Source of the DNA: Actinomycetota bacterium
GTDB taxonomy: Bacteria; Actinomycetota; Thermoleophilia; UBA2241
Assembly (NCBI GenBank): GCA_012719015.1
Contig: JAAYBE010000184.1
Location: 1 to 7,303, forward strand
Length of the DNA: 7,303 bases
Direction: 5' to 3'
Positions within the stretch are counted from its first letter, which is position 1; each line of letters starts with the position of its first letter. The notes under the pieces are model-generated. The model ran no database searches, was not told where the DNA came from, and saw only the letters and a program-made list of their open reading frames with translations. Positions 1 to 5,525 of this stretch are shown piece after piece. The position numbers and the translations under genes are program-made.

Positions 1-1032
1 GCGACTGCTCGCGGGGTATCCGGCGGAGGCCAGCACGACGGTCACGCAATCCTGCGGCTTCCAGAGCACGTCCGCACCCGCCAGGTCGCCCTGCGCCGCC
101 GCGGCGCAGAGCTCGAGCAGGTCGCTCTCGAGCCGCGGCAGCACGGCCTGTGTCTCCGGGTCGCCGAAGCGGCAGTTGAACTCGAGCACCTTGACGCCCG
201 CCGTAGTGACGATGAGGCCGGCGTACAACACGCCCCGGTAGGTCACGCCACGCGTGCGCAGCGCCGACAGCACCGGCTCGATCACCCGGTCCATGGCGGC
301 GTCCACGGCCCCCTCCTCGAACCCCGGCACGGGGCAGTAGCTGCCCATGCCGCCGGTGTTGGGGCCCTGGTCGCCGGCGAAGATGCGCTTGTAGTCCTGC
401 GCCGGCGCCAACGGGACCGCGGTGCGGCCGTCGCAGAGCACCAGCAGCGAGACCTCGGAGCCGCTGAGGAACTCCTCGACGATGAGCACGTCGCCGGCCC
501 TGCCGAACTCGCGACTCACGAAGCACGCCTCGACCGCCGCGCGCGCCTCGGCCTCGTCGGCGCAGATCAGCACGCCCTTGCCGGCGGCGAGGCCGTCAGC
601 CTTGACCACCAGCGGGTAGTCCGCGCGGCTGCTCAAGTCGGCCAGCGCGGACTCCGGGGTCGTGTGCTTCCGGTAGACGCCGGTGGCGACGCCTCCCTCC
701 GCCATGACCTCCTTGGCGAACACCTTGCTGCCCTCGAGTCGCGCCGCCTCGCGGCCGGGCCCGAACACCGCCAGCCCGTGCTCCTCGAAGAGGTCGGTCA
801 GACCCGCCACCAGCGGGGCCTCCGGCCCCACCACGGTCAGGTCCACCTGCTCGCGTCGCGCGAAGTCGAGCAGTCCGGGGAGGTCGTCGGCGGCGAGGGG
901 GACGTTGTCTGCCTCGGTCGCGGTGCCCGCGTTACCGGGGGCGCAGAAGATGCGCTCCGCGAGGGGAGACTGGGCGAAGGAATGGACGAGGGCGTGCTCC
1001 CTGCCGCCGCCGCCCACTACGAGCACGCGCAT
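1..1032 (-). CDS. purD: Phosphoribosylamine--glycine ligase (GAR synthetase), 3' end beyond window
   Basis: PurD joins glycine to 5-phosphoribosylamine using ATP, the second step of de novo purine synthesis, in the cytoplasm. The visible 344 residues read without interruption. They begin with the family's N-terminal nucleotide-fold signature (MRVLVVGGGGREHAL, residues 1-15). Next come a GPGREAARLEGSK block (91-103), the ATP-grasp segment KADGLAAGKGV (144-154), EEFLSGSEVS (186-195), the DYKR and GPNTGGMG blocks (213-230), and the metal-binding LEFNCRFGDPETQ (283-295, with Glu284 and Asn286). PurD proteins are usually about 420-430 residues, so roughly 80 C-terminal residues lie outside the window; this is the window edge, not a truncation. 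The ATG start is supported by a GGAGG four bases upstream and by the N-terminal motif beginning immediately. It is downstream of purA on the same strand, but separated from it by the peptidase gene and a hairpin. Confidence 0.97.
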   Translation of the reverse strand, partial: MRVLVVGGGGREHALVHSFAQSPLAERIFCAPGNAGTATEADNVPLAADDLPGLLDFARREQVDLTVVGPEAPLVAGLTDLFEEHGLAVFGPGREAARLEGSKVFAKEVMAEGGVATGVYRKHTTPESALADLSSRADYPLVVKADGLAAGKGVLICADEAEARAAVEACFVSREFGRAGDVLIVEEFLSGSEVSLLVLCDGRTAVPLAPAQDYKRIFAGDQGPNTGGMGSYCPVPGFEEGAVDAAMDRVIEPVLSALRTRGVTYRGVLYAGLIVTTAGVKVLEFNCRFGDPETQAVLPRLESDLLELCAAAAQGDLAGADVLWKPQDCVTVVLASAGYPASSR

Positions 1033-1036
1033 GAGG

Positions 1037-1041
1037 CCTCC
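1037..1041 (-). promoter_or_regulatory. Ribosome binding site of purD
   Basis: A perfect GGAGG on the minus strand ends four bases before the purD ATG. The spacing is a little short but usable. It fixes the start together with the N-terminal motif. A GC hairpin (1065-1070 pairing with 1074-1079) lies about 24 bases further upstream in the leader. Confidence 0.75.
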
Positions 1042-1099
1042 GGGTGATGACTCCGCTCTCGCCGGGCGGCGCTGCCGCCGGCCCGGCCCGACGCCCGCC

Positions 1100-1128
1100 A
1101 GTCTACTTGGGCCGGAGGGTCCGGGGAA
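1100..1128 (-). promoter_or_regulatory. Weak promoter candidate for purD
   Basis: On the minus strand TTCCCC (1128-1123) and TAGACT (1105-1100) are separated by 17 bases. The -10 matches the sigma-70-type consensus at four of six positions and the -35 at three of six. It lies between the hairpin at 1180-1211 and purD, where a separate purD promoter would be expected if that hairpin ends the upstream transcript. The match is weak and could be chance. Confidence 0.3.
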
Positions 1129-1179
1129 GAGCGCAGCGACGGGGTGGGGGCGACGGACGTCGGGGTCGAGGGGAGAACG

Positions 1180-1211
1180 GCGAGGGGCGGGCCGACCGGC
1201 CCGCCCCTCGC
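1180..1211 (-). terminator. GC-rich 15-bp hairpin below the peptidase gene
   Basis: Bases 1180-1194 and 1197-1211 are perfect reverse complements with a two-base centre, giving a very stable hairpin. It starts 32 bases after the stop codon of the peptidase gene, the usual place for an intrinsic terminator. There is no clean U-tract on the minus strand (CCGTTCTCCCC follows). It may therefore act as a U-less terminator or a 3' end protector. Because it is symmetric it could also act on the plus strand, but no plus-strand gene ends here. Confidence 0.6.
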
Positions 1212-1242
1212 GCCTGTATCTCATAAGGCCGTCAGTATCGGC

Positions 1243-3309
1243 TCACCGCGCCTTGCGCATCATGGCGCTGGCCTCGTTCAGCACTTTGGCCATCGCGGCC
1301 ACGCGCTCGTCGAGGTCGCGGATGTTGGCGCGCAGCATGGCCCTGATCTGCGTCCGCGCCTGGTCGTACCTGCCCGCCTCGACCTTGGCCATCACGGGGG
1401 TCGTGTCGAAGTAGTTGCCGAGCTTGCCGAGCTTGCCCCACGTGACGCGGTAGTAGTCGGGGTCGTGCCGGGTCAGGTCGTAGCGGTGGACGCTGGGGCT
1501 GAAGAGCACGCCGTTCACGTTGATGCCGACGTTCGTCAGCGCGTCGATCGCGGCGTCGGTGTCGACCGGGTCCTCGTCGAGCGCCGCCAGGGCGGCCGCC
1601 AGGTACTCGTTGTCCCACATCGCCTGCTCGTGCGGATACGCGGTGTAGTCCCAGGCGTCGAGGGCGGTCATGCCCTTCACGACCTTCTTCGCCACCTTGA
1701 GCATCACGGGGTTGCGCGACGCGGGGCCGCGCTTGGGTCCGGTGATGGCCGCGGCGCCGGCGCCGAACGTGCGGCTGGCCGCGCGGAAGCGCGTGATGGC
1801 CGCGTCGAGCGCCTTCACGCTGCGGCCGGTCAGACCCGCTTCGGCGAGCTCGTCGGGGTCGAAGTGATGATCGCGCAGGTCGTCGGCCCGGCCGACGAAG
1901 TCGTACGGCAGCTGCCGCGCGTCAGTGAACCTGTGCAGGCGCATGAACAGCTTGGTCATGTTGGCCGTCATCTCCCAGTCGACGACGTCCTGGTTCTCGT
2001 AGGTGGAGTGGTACATCTCGTCGTAATCGGGGCCGCCGGCCGAGATCTCGAAGCTGGGCACGCCGCACGCCATGAAGCTCCAGCCGTTCTGCCAGGTGCT
2101 CTGCGGCGTCTCGATCTCGTATCCGTACGGGGTCAGGGCCGGGTTCTGTGAGCACACCTTCTCGAGCCACGGCACCAGCTCGGGCGAGGTGTTGAAGTCC
2201 ACCTGGGCCTCGGCGGCCGCCATGAGCTCGATGCTGTACATGGCCGCGATCCTGCCGGCCCAGTCGGGATGGCGTTTGGTGATGAAGTGCCAGGCGCCGG
2301 TGCTCCAGTCGTACCAGCAGTCGGTATAGCCGAACTCCTCGGCCGTGTCGAAGACGAACTTGATCGTGCGGTTGGGCCGGTAGCCGCACATCTTCATCGC
2401 CTTGGCGGCGGCCAGGGTGGCGACCACCGCGCCGGTGTCGTCGAGGCCGGCGCGGAAGTGCGCGTCGTGGTGCGCGTTCCAGATGACCATCTCCCCGTTC
2501 TTCTTCTTGCCGGGGAGCGTGGCGACGACGTTGAAGCCCTTGCCGCCGTCCCGCGCCATGACCACGTCGACCTTGCTGACGAAAGTGGCCTCGGTCGAGC
2601 CGGCGTCGATCCGGCTCTTGAGCCAGTCGCCGTCCTGCTGGCTCATGTACACGAGCGGCACGAAGCTCATGTCGTACTCGCCGTCGTTGGCGCCCAGCGC
2701 GTCGGGGGCGACGGAGTACCACGGATACGAGGGGAAGGCCATGGACGTGCCGTCTGAGAAGTTGCTGGTGATGATCGCCGCGAGGGCACCGTGCAGGGTG
2801 GCCTCGGCGCCCTGGAAGTTGAGCCACGTGGCCTCCATGGCGCTGTCGACGAGGACGATCTTGCCGCGTACGTCCACGCCCTCGTAGTCGGCGGCCATGC
2901 CGTTGCCGACGTAGACGACCTCGGCGGTGATGCCGCCGGCGTCGGTGCCGGGCACGCCGGCGAACTGCGAGCAGGTGAACACGTGGCCGTCCACGGTCAC
3001 GCTCGCGCCGCGCACGGCCCACTCGTCCACCGGGACCGGCTCGAGCTTGACGTCACGGTAGCCGGCGCCGCGGAGCTTGTCGGCGAGGTAGCGCGCGGCC
3101 ATGTCGTCGGCTGCGGTCCCGCCGAGGCGGAACCCGAGCGGCGACGTGCCGAGGCTGTTCAGGTAAGTCTCGACGTTCTGCGGATACCCCCTGGCGTAGA
3201 GCTGGTCGACCGCCTGGTCGTAGGTCAGCGCCGCTGCGGCGGCGGGCAGCACCAGCGCGACCGCGACTGCGGCGAGGGCGAGGGTCAGGACCAAACGTTT
3301 GCCGTGCAT
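1243..3309 (-). CDS. Secreted M28-family zinc metallopeptidase with PA domain
   Basis: This is a 688-residue predicted exported peptidase, probably an aminopeptidase or carboxypeptidase with a two-zinc site. Residues 1 to about 27 form a signal peptide (basic start, long Leu/Ala/Val core, AAA-type cleavage site). A protease-associated (PA) domain seems to span about 125-225 (GVDVRGKIVLVDS at 144-156). The M28 core follows: NAHHD (His280, Asp282), LDD (Asp290/291), DTAEE (Glu324, Glu325) and YHSTYEN (His434). These match the family's ligands in order; the PA insertion and the YHS(T/V)YE block resemble the glutamate-carboxypeptidase-II (PSMA) branch. At the third ligand position there is SIELMA (Glu361) where Asp is usual. 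Residues about 480-688 are a largely helical C-terminal part that I do not recognise, ending in a likely coiled coil. An in-frame ATG 96 bases upstream exists, but the chosen start has GAGGGGG seven bases before it and begins the signal peptide directly. Substrate is unknown. Confidence 0.9.
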   Translation of the reverse strand: MHGKRLVLTLALAAVAVALVLPAAAAALTYDQAVDQLYARGYPQNVETYLNSLGTSPLGFRLGGTAADDMAARYLADKLRGAGYRDVKLEPVPVDEWAVRGASVTVDGHVFTCSQFAGVPGTDAGGITAEVVYVGNGMAADYEGVDVRGKIVLVDSAMEATWLNFQGAEATLHGALAAIITSNFSDGTSMAFPSYPWYSVAPDALGANDGEYDMSFVPLVYMSQQDGDWLKSRIDAGSTEATFVSKVDVVMARDGGKGFNVVATLPGKKKNGEMVIWNAHHDAHFRAGLDDTGAVVATLAAAKAMKMCGYRPNRTIKFVFDTAEEFGYTDCWYDWSTGAWHFITKRHPDWAGRIAAMYSIELMAAAEAQVDFNTSPELVPWLEKVCSQNPALTPYGYEIETPQSTWQNGWSFMACGVPSFEISAGGPDYDEMYHSTYENQDVVDWEMTANMTKLFMRLHRFTDARQLPYDFVGRADDLRDHHFDPDELAEAGLTGRSVKALDAAITRFRAASRTFGAGAAAITGPKRGPASRNPVMLKVAKKVVKGMTALDAWDYTAYPHEQAMWDNEYLAAALAALDEDPVDTDAAIDALTNVGINVNGVLFSPSVHRYDLTRHDPDYYRVTWGKLGKLGNYFDTTPVMAKVEAGRYDQARTQIRAMLRANIRDLDERVAAMAKVLNEASAMMRKAR

Positions 3310-3316
3310 GTGGGAT

Positions 3317-3323
3317 CCCCCTC
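3317..3323 (-). promoter_or_regulatory. Ribosome binding site of the peptidase gene
   Basis: GAGGGGG on the minus strand lies seven bases before the ATG at 3309. It decides between this start and the in-frame ATG at 3405, which would put 32 Arg/Gly/Pro-rich residues in front of a clear signal peptide. Confidence 0.7.
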
Positions 3324-3441
3324 TCGGCGATGGGTCGAAGAGCAAGCGGGCCGCGTGGCCCGGGCGCCCGCCGCGTGCGCGGGCGCAGGACGAGACCGGC
3401 ACCACCCCCCTCAGCGGTCATGGGTCGACGACTCAGCGACC

Positions 3442-3470
3442 AGTGTGACCCTCTCGGCGGCGCGGGTCAA
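3442..3470 (-). promoter_or_regulatory. Promoter candidate for the peptidase gene
   Basis: The minus strand carries TTGACC (3470-3465, five of six matches to the -35 consensus). Seventeen bases later comes CACACT (3447-3442, three of six matches). Transcription would begin near 3435 and leave a leader of about 125 bases. The -35 is good and the -10 poor, so the call is tentative. It would let the peptidase be transcribed independently of purA. Confidence 0.4.
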
Positions 3471-3507
3471 AGGGTTTCGTCGCGGGCGAGTCACGTCATC
3501 GTCCTGC

Positions 3508-3555
3508 CCGGCAGCCTCGGCGGCAAGAACGACCTCGGCAGAGGACGGCTGCCGG
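3508..3555 (-). terminator. Possible weak terminator hairpin after purA
   Basis: Bases 3508-3516 and 3547-3555 are perfect 9-bp reverse complements flanking a 30-base loop. They begin about 27 bases after the purA stop codon. There is no U-tract and the loop is long, so the position is the best argument. Read-through from purA into the peptidase gene cannot be excluded. Confidence 0.25.
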
Positions 3556-3581
3556 TGTGGGTCACGCCGTAGTCCGGGGCG

Positions 3582-4880
3582 TCACACCGCGCCGCCGCGG
3601 CCGATGCTCCGCGGCAGGATGATCGTCTCGTCGCGCCCGGGGCCGACGGCGATGAACTTGACCCGGGTCTGCGTGGACTCGGCGATGTACTGGACGTAGT
3701 CGCGCGCGTTCTGCGGCAGGTCCTGCCACGTCTCACAGTCGCGGATGTCCTCGCTCCAGCCGGGCAGCTCCTCATAGACAGGCTCGGCGTGGTGGAAGTC
3801 GGTCTGCAGGAGGGGGAACTCGTCCAGCAGCCGGCGACCGGCCTTGTAGCGGGTGGCGACCTTGATCACGGGCAGGCCGGTGAGCACGTCCAGTTTGGTC
3901 ACCGCGAGATGGGTGATACCGCTGAGACGCACGGCGTACTTGAGGGCCACGAGGTCGAGCCAGCCGCAGCGCCGCTGGCGGCCGGTGGTGGTGCCGAACT
4001 CGTGACCCACCTCGCACATGGCCGCCCCGACCTCGTCGAACAGCTCGGTGGGGAAGGGCCCCTCGCCGACCCGCGTCGTGTAGGCCTTGGCCACTCCCAC
4101 CACGTGGTCGATGCGCGTGGGGCCGACGCCGGCGCCGGTGCAGGCCGCTCCGGCGATCGGGTTGCTGCTCGTGACGAAGGGGTAGGTGCCGAAGTCGATG
4201 TCGAGCAGCGCTCCCTGGGCGCCCTCGAAGAGCACGTGCTTGCTCTCGTCCAGCGCCGTGTTGACGAGCAGGCTGGCGTCGCAGATGAAGGGCTCGAAGC
4301 GCTCCCGGTAGGCCAGCAGCTCCTCCGTCACCTGGGCCGGGTCGAGCACGCCGATCTCGTAGCGCTGCAGCAGGAAGTTCTTCTCGCGCAGCGCGGTGTC
4401 GATCTTGCGGCGCAGGATCTTGGCGTCGAGCAGGTCCTGCACGCGGATGCCGATGCGCGTGTATTTGTCCACGTAGCAGGGTCCGATGCCGCGGCCGGTA
4501 GTGCCGATCTTGTACTTGCCGAGCTGTTGCTCGCTGGCGCCGTCCAGCAGCAGGTGGTACGGCATGATCAGGTGGGCGTTGCCGCTCACGCGCAGGTTGT
4601 CGCCGCTGATACCGCGTGCGCGCAGCGCCTCCAGCTCTCCGAACAGGATGTGCGGGTCGATCACCACGCCGTTGCCGATCACGCAGGTCTTGGCCTCGTA
4701 CAGGATGCCCGACGGGATGAGGTGGAGCTTGAACTCCTCGCCGTCGCGGACGATCGTGTGGCCGGCGTTGTTGCCGCCCTGGAAGCGCGCCACTACGTCG
4801 GCCTTCTCGGCCAGCAGGTCCGTGATCTTGCCTTTGCCCTCGTCGCCCCACTGGGCGCCGACCACGACGGTACCGGGCAC
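3582..4880 (-). CDS. purA: Adenylosuccinate synthetase
   Basis: PurA makes adenylosuccinate from IMP and aspartate with GTP, the first committed step from IMP to AMP, in the cytoplasm. The product is 432 residues, normal for the family. The N-terminal P-loop-like GDEGKGK (12-18) contains the expected catalytic Asp13, and His41 sits in NNAGHTI. IMP-binding blocks GTTGRGIGPCYVDK (126-139) and TTTGRQRRCGWLD (297-309) are intact, as are the guanine-recognition TKLDVLTG (328-335) and the C-terminal GPGRDETI (413-420). The start is GTG. It is preceded by GGAGGGA at six bases, and the protein then begins PGTVVVGAQWGDEGKGK as in other PurA proteins. The reading frame stays open 78 codons further upstream, but that stretch contains the promoter and is not conserved-looking. 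purA is first in the minus-strand series and divergent from the mop-like gene. Confidence 0.98.
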   Translation of the reverse strand: MPGTVVVGAQWGDEGKGKITDLLAEKADVVARFQGGNNAGHTIVRDGEEFKLHLIPSGILYEAKTCVIGNGVVIDPHILFGELEALRARGISGDNLRVSGNAHLIMPYHLLLDGASEQQLGKYKIGTTGRGIGPCYVDKYTRIGIRVQDLLDAKILRRKIDTALREKNFLLQRYEIGVLDPAQVTEELLAYRERFEPFICDASLLVNTALDESKHVLFEGAQGALLDIDFGTYPFVTSSNPIAGAACTGAGVGPTRIDHVVGVAKAYTTRVGEGPFPTELFDEVGAAMCEVGHEFGTTTGRQRRCGWLDLVALKYAVRLSGITHLAVTKLDVLTGLPVIKVATRYKAGRRLLDEFPLLQTDFHHAEPVYEELPGWSEDIRDCETWQDLPQNARDYVQYIAESTQTRVKFIAVGPGRDETIILPRSIGRGGAV

Positions 4881-4886
4881 TGCGAC

Positions 4887-4893
4887 TCCCTCC
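4887..4893 (-). promoter_or_regulatory. Ribosome binding site of purA, supporting a GTG start
   Basis: GGAGGGA on the minus strand lies six bases before GTG at 4880. No ATG in the same frame is equally well placed, so this site decides the start. Confidence 0.8.
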
Positions 4894-4909
4894 GTCTCGT
4901 TGGACTGCT

Positions 4910-4962
4910 TCGGCCGCCGCGGGGGCTCGCTCTCACTGCAGGCGAGGCCCGGCGGCGGCCGA
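4910..4962 (-). promoter_or_regulatory. Long hairpin in the purA leader
   Basis: Bases 4910-4920 and 4952-4962 form an 11-bp perfect stem. Within it, GCGAG near 4942-4946 and CTCGC at 4926-4930 pair further, giving an extended imperfect hairpin. It lies inside the predicted transcript leader (about 4881-4992), with its base 17 bases upstream of the ribosome binding site. No U-tract follows, so it is not an obvious attenuator. It may affect mRNA stability or translation, or may simply reflect GC-rich sequence. Confidence 0.45.
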
Positions 4963-4972
4963 GGGGATGCGT

Positions 4973-4989
4973 GGAGCCGAGGAGGCTCC
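4973..4989 (-). promoter_or_regulatory. Small hairpin near the purA transcript 5' end
   Basis: GGAGCC and GGCTCC (6-bp arms, 5-base loop TCCTC on the minus strand) form a compact hairpin just after the expected transcription start. The CCTCC overlapping the 5' arm and loop is complementary to the GGAGG of the purA ribosome binding site, so a long-range pairing is possible but unproven. Confidence 0.35.
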
Positions 4990-4998
4990 CCTGCCTTC

Positions 4999-5027
4999 AT
5001 CATAGGGGCGGGCCCCGCCTTTGACAA
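4999..5027 (-). promoter_or_regulatory. purA promoter
   Basis: On the minus strand TTGTCA (5027-5022) and TATGAT (5004-4999) are separated by exactly 17 bases. Each matches the housekeeping consensus at five of six positions. This is the best promoter in the window. Transcription would begin near 4992, leaving a leader of about 112 bases to the purA GTG. The spacer contains the palindromic GGGGCCC-type run GGCGGGGCCCGCC. Confidence 0.75.
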
Positions 5028-5104
5028 TTGCGCGGCCCGCTGCCGGCGCTCCATTATGGCGATTCGCCCCCGAGCGGATTCAGCGACTTGGCGATAACAG
5101 GGCG

Positions 5105-5120
5105 CTAAGGACATCCTTAG
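5105..5120. promoter_or_regulatory. 16-bp palindrome between purA and the mop-like gene
   Basis: CTAAGGA and TCCTTAG are perfect 7-base inverted arms around a 2-base centre. The site sits about 80 bases upstream of the purA -35 and 405 bases upstream of the mop-like start. Such short, AT-richer palindromes in a GC-rich divergent region are typical operators of dimeric regulators. As RNA it would be a tight hairpin, but the 2-base loop is sterically poor, which favours a DNA-level role. Confidence 0.4.
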
Positions 5121-5409
5121 GCTGTGGAGGCTTCTCCGAGCGCTCGAGTCCTACGGGCATGGCTTGGCGGCCTTGCCTATGGAGCCTGCGCCGGAAGGGT
5201 ACAGCGGGAAACCGCCGTGTCTCCCAGTGCGGAAAGGAGAGCCGGTCGCGGTCGCGCCCCTGGGCGTGGGCCCCTTCCTCCACTCTCCCTTCACTCCGCC
5301 CGGAGACCCCGCGGGCGTCCCCCTGAAGACGGGAGTACAGGCAACTCAGGGTCTTCTCCTCCCGTCGCGGGCAGCTCGCGGCGCTCGGAGGAGCCTTTGT
5401 GTACTTGAC

Positions 5410-5449
5410 GCTCCGGGCCGGAGGGACCGGAGCCATACCGGCCCGGAGC
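5410..5449 (+). promoter_or_regulatory. 12-bp hairpin in the leader of the mop-like gene
   Basis: Bases 5410-5421 and 5438-5449 are perfect reverse complements enclosing 16 bases. The loop repeats the CCGGAG element, so CTCCGG (5411-5416) can pair alternatively with CCGGAG at 5427-5432. No U-tract follows, so it is not an ordinary terminator. The gene starts 76 bases downstream. Confidence 0.45.
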
Positions 5450-5513
5450 AGCCGGACCGAGAAAGGGTGAGGTCCCGGAACATCCAGACGTCGCCGTCTT
5501 CACCAACGTTCAC

Positions 5514-5519
5514 AGGGGG
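5514..5519 (+). promoter_or_regulatory. Ribosome binding site of the mop-like gene
   Basis: AGGGGG lies six bases before the ATG at 5526. Bases 5513-5519 are complementary over seven bases to 5319-5325 in the leader, which could hide the site. A small hairpin with TCGC loop (5486-5499) sits just upstream. Confidence 0.75.
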
Positions 5520-5525
5520 TCCTGA

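Larger units (their letters stand above)
5121..5525 (+). other. Gene-free stretch: probable long structured leader of the mop-like gene
   Basis: No reading frame here has a convincing start, ribosome binding site and protein-like composition; the open frames overlap the conserved start of the mop-like gene or are Arg/Ser/Pro-rich. I see no plus-strand promoter close to the gene. The stretch contains several hairpins: GCGG-GAAA-CCGC with a GNRA tetraloop (5204-5215), TCTCC/GGAGA (5220-5240), mutually exclusive pairings at 5321-5365, and a 12-bp stem at 5410-5449. I could not match it to a riboswitch class from memory. Confidence 0.4.

Noticed and set aside
1144..2151. 335-codon open frame on the plus strand
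   Set aside because: It overlaps the intergenic hairpin and the peptidase gene in antisense and shows no recognisable motif.
3310..3405. Upstream ATG that would lengthen the peptidase by 32 residues
   Set aside because: It would bury the signal peptide behind an Arg/Gly/Pro-rich stretch, and the inner ATG has the better ribosome binding site.
3789..5024. 411-codon open frame on the plus strand
   Set aside because: It is antisense to purA, has an Ala/Val/Gln/His-rich composition typical of shadow frames, and runs through the purA promoter.
5021..5026. Perfect TTGACA on the plus strand as a -35 for the mop-like gene
   Set aside because: No -10 element lies 15-19 bases downstream; the nearest CATTAT is 25 bases away. 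The match arises because it overlaps the minus-strand -35 of purA.
4881..5114. Upstream ATG that would lengthen PurA by 78 residues
   Set aside because: The added stretch contains the promoter at 4999-5027 and the leader hairpins, while the GTG at 4880 has a good ribosome binding site and gives normal family length.
5185..5207. CCGGAAGG with nearby ACAGC, resembling the tip of signal recognition particle RNA
   Set aside because: The conserved internal-loop sequences (GUCAG opposite AGCAG) are absent and no long flanking helix forms.
5153..5266. Partial resemblance to a ZTP riboswitch (GGGCATGGCTTGGCG, GGGAAACC, CGCCCCTGGGCG)
   Set aside because: The conserved CGGGGAG after the hairpin is missing and several invariant positions differ. 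I kept only the general claim of a structured leader.
5080..5436. 118-codon minus-strand frame in the intergenic region
   Set aside because: Arg/Ser/Pro-rich composition, no clear ribosome binding site, no recognisable motif, and it spans the palindrome and hairpins.
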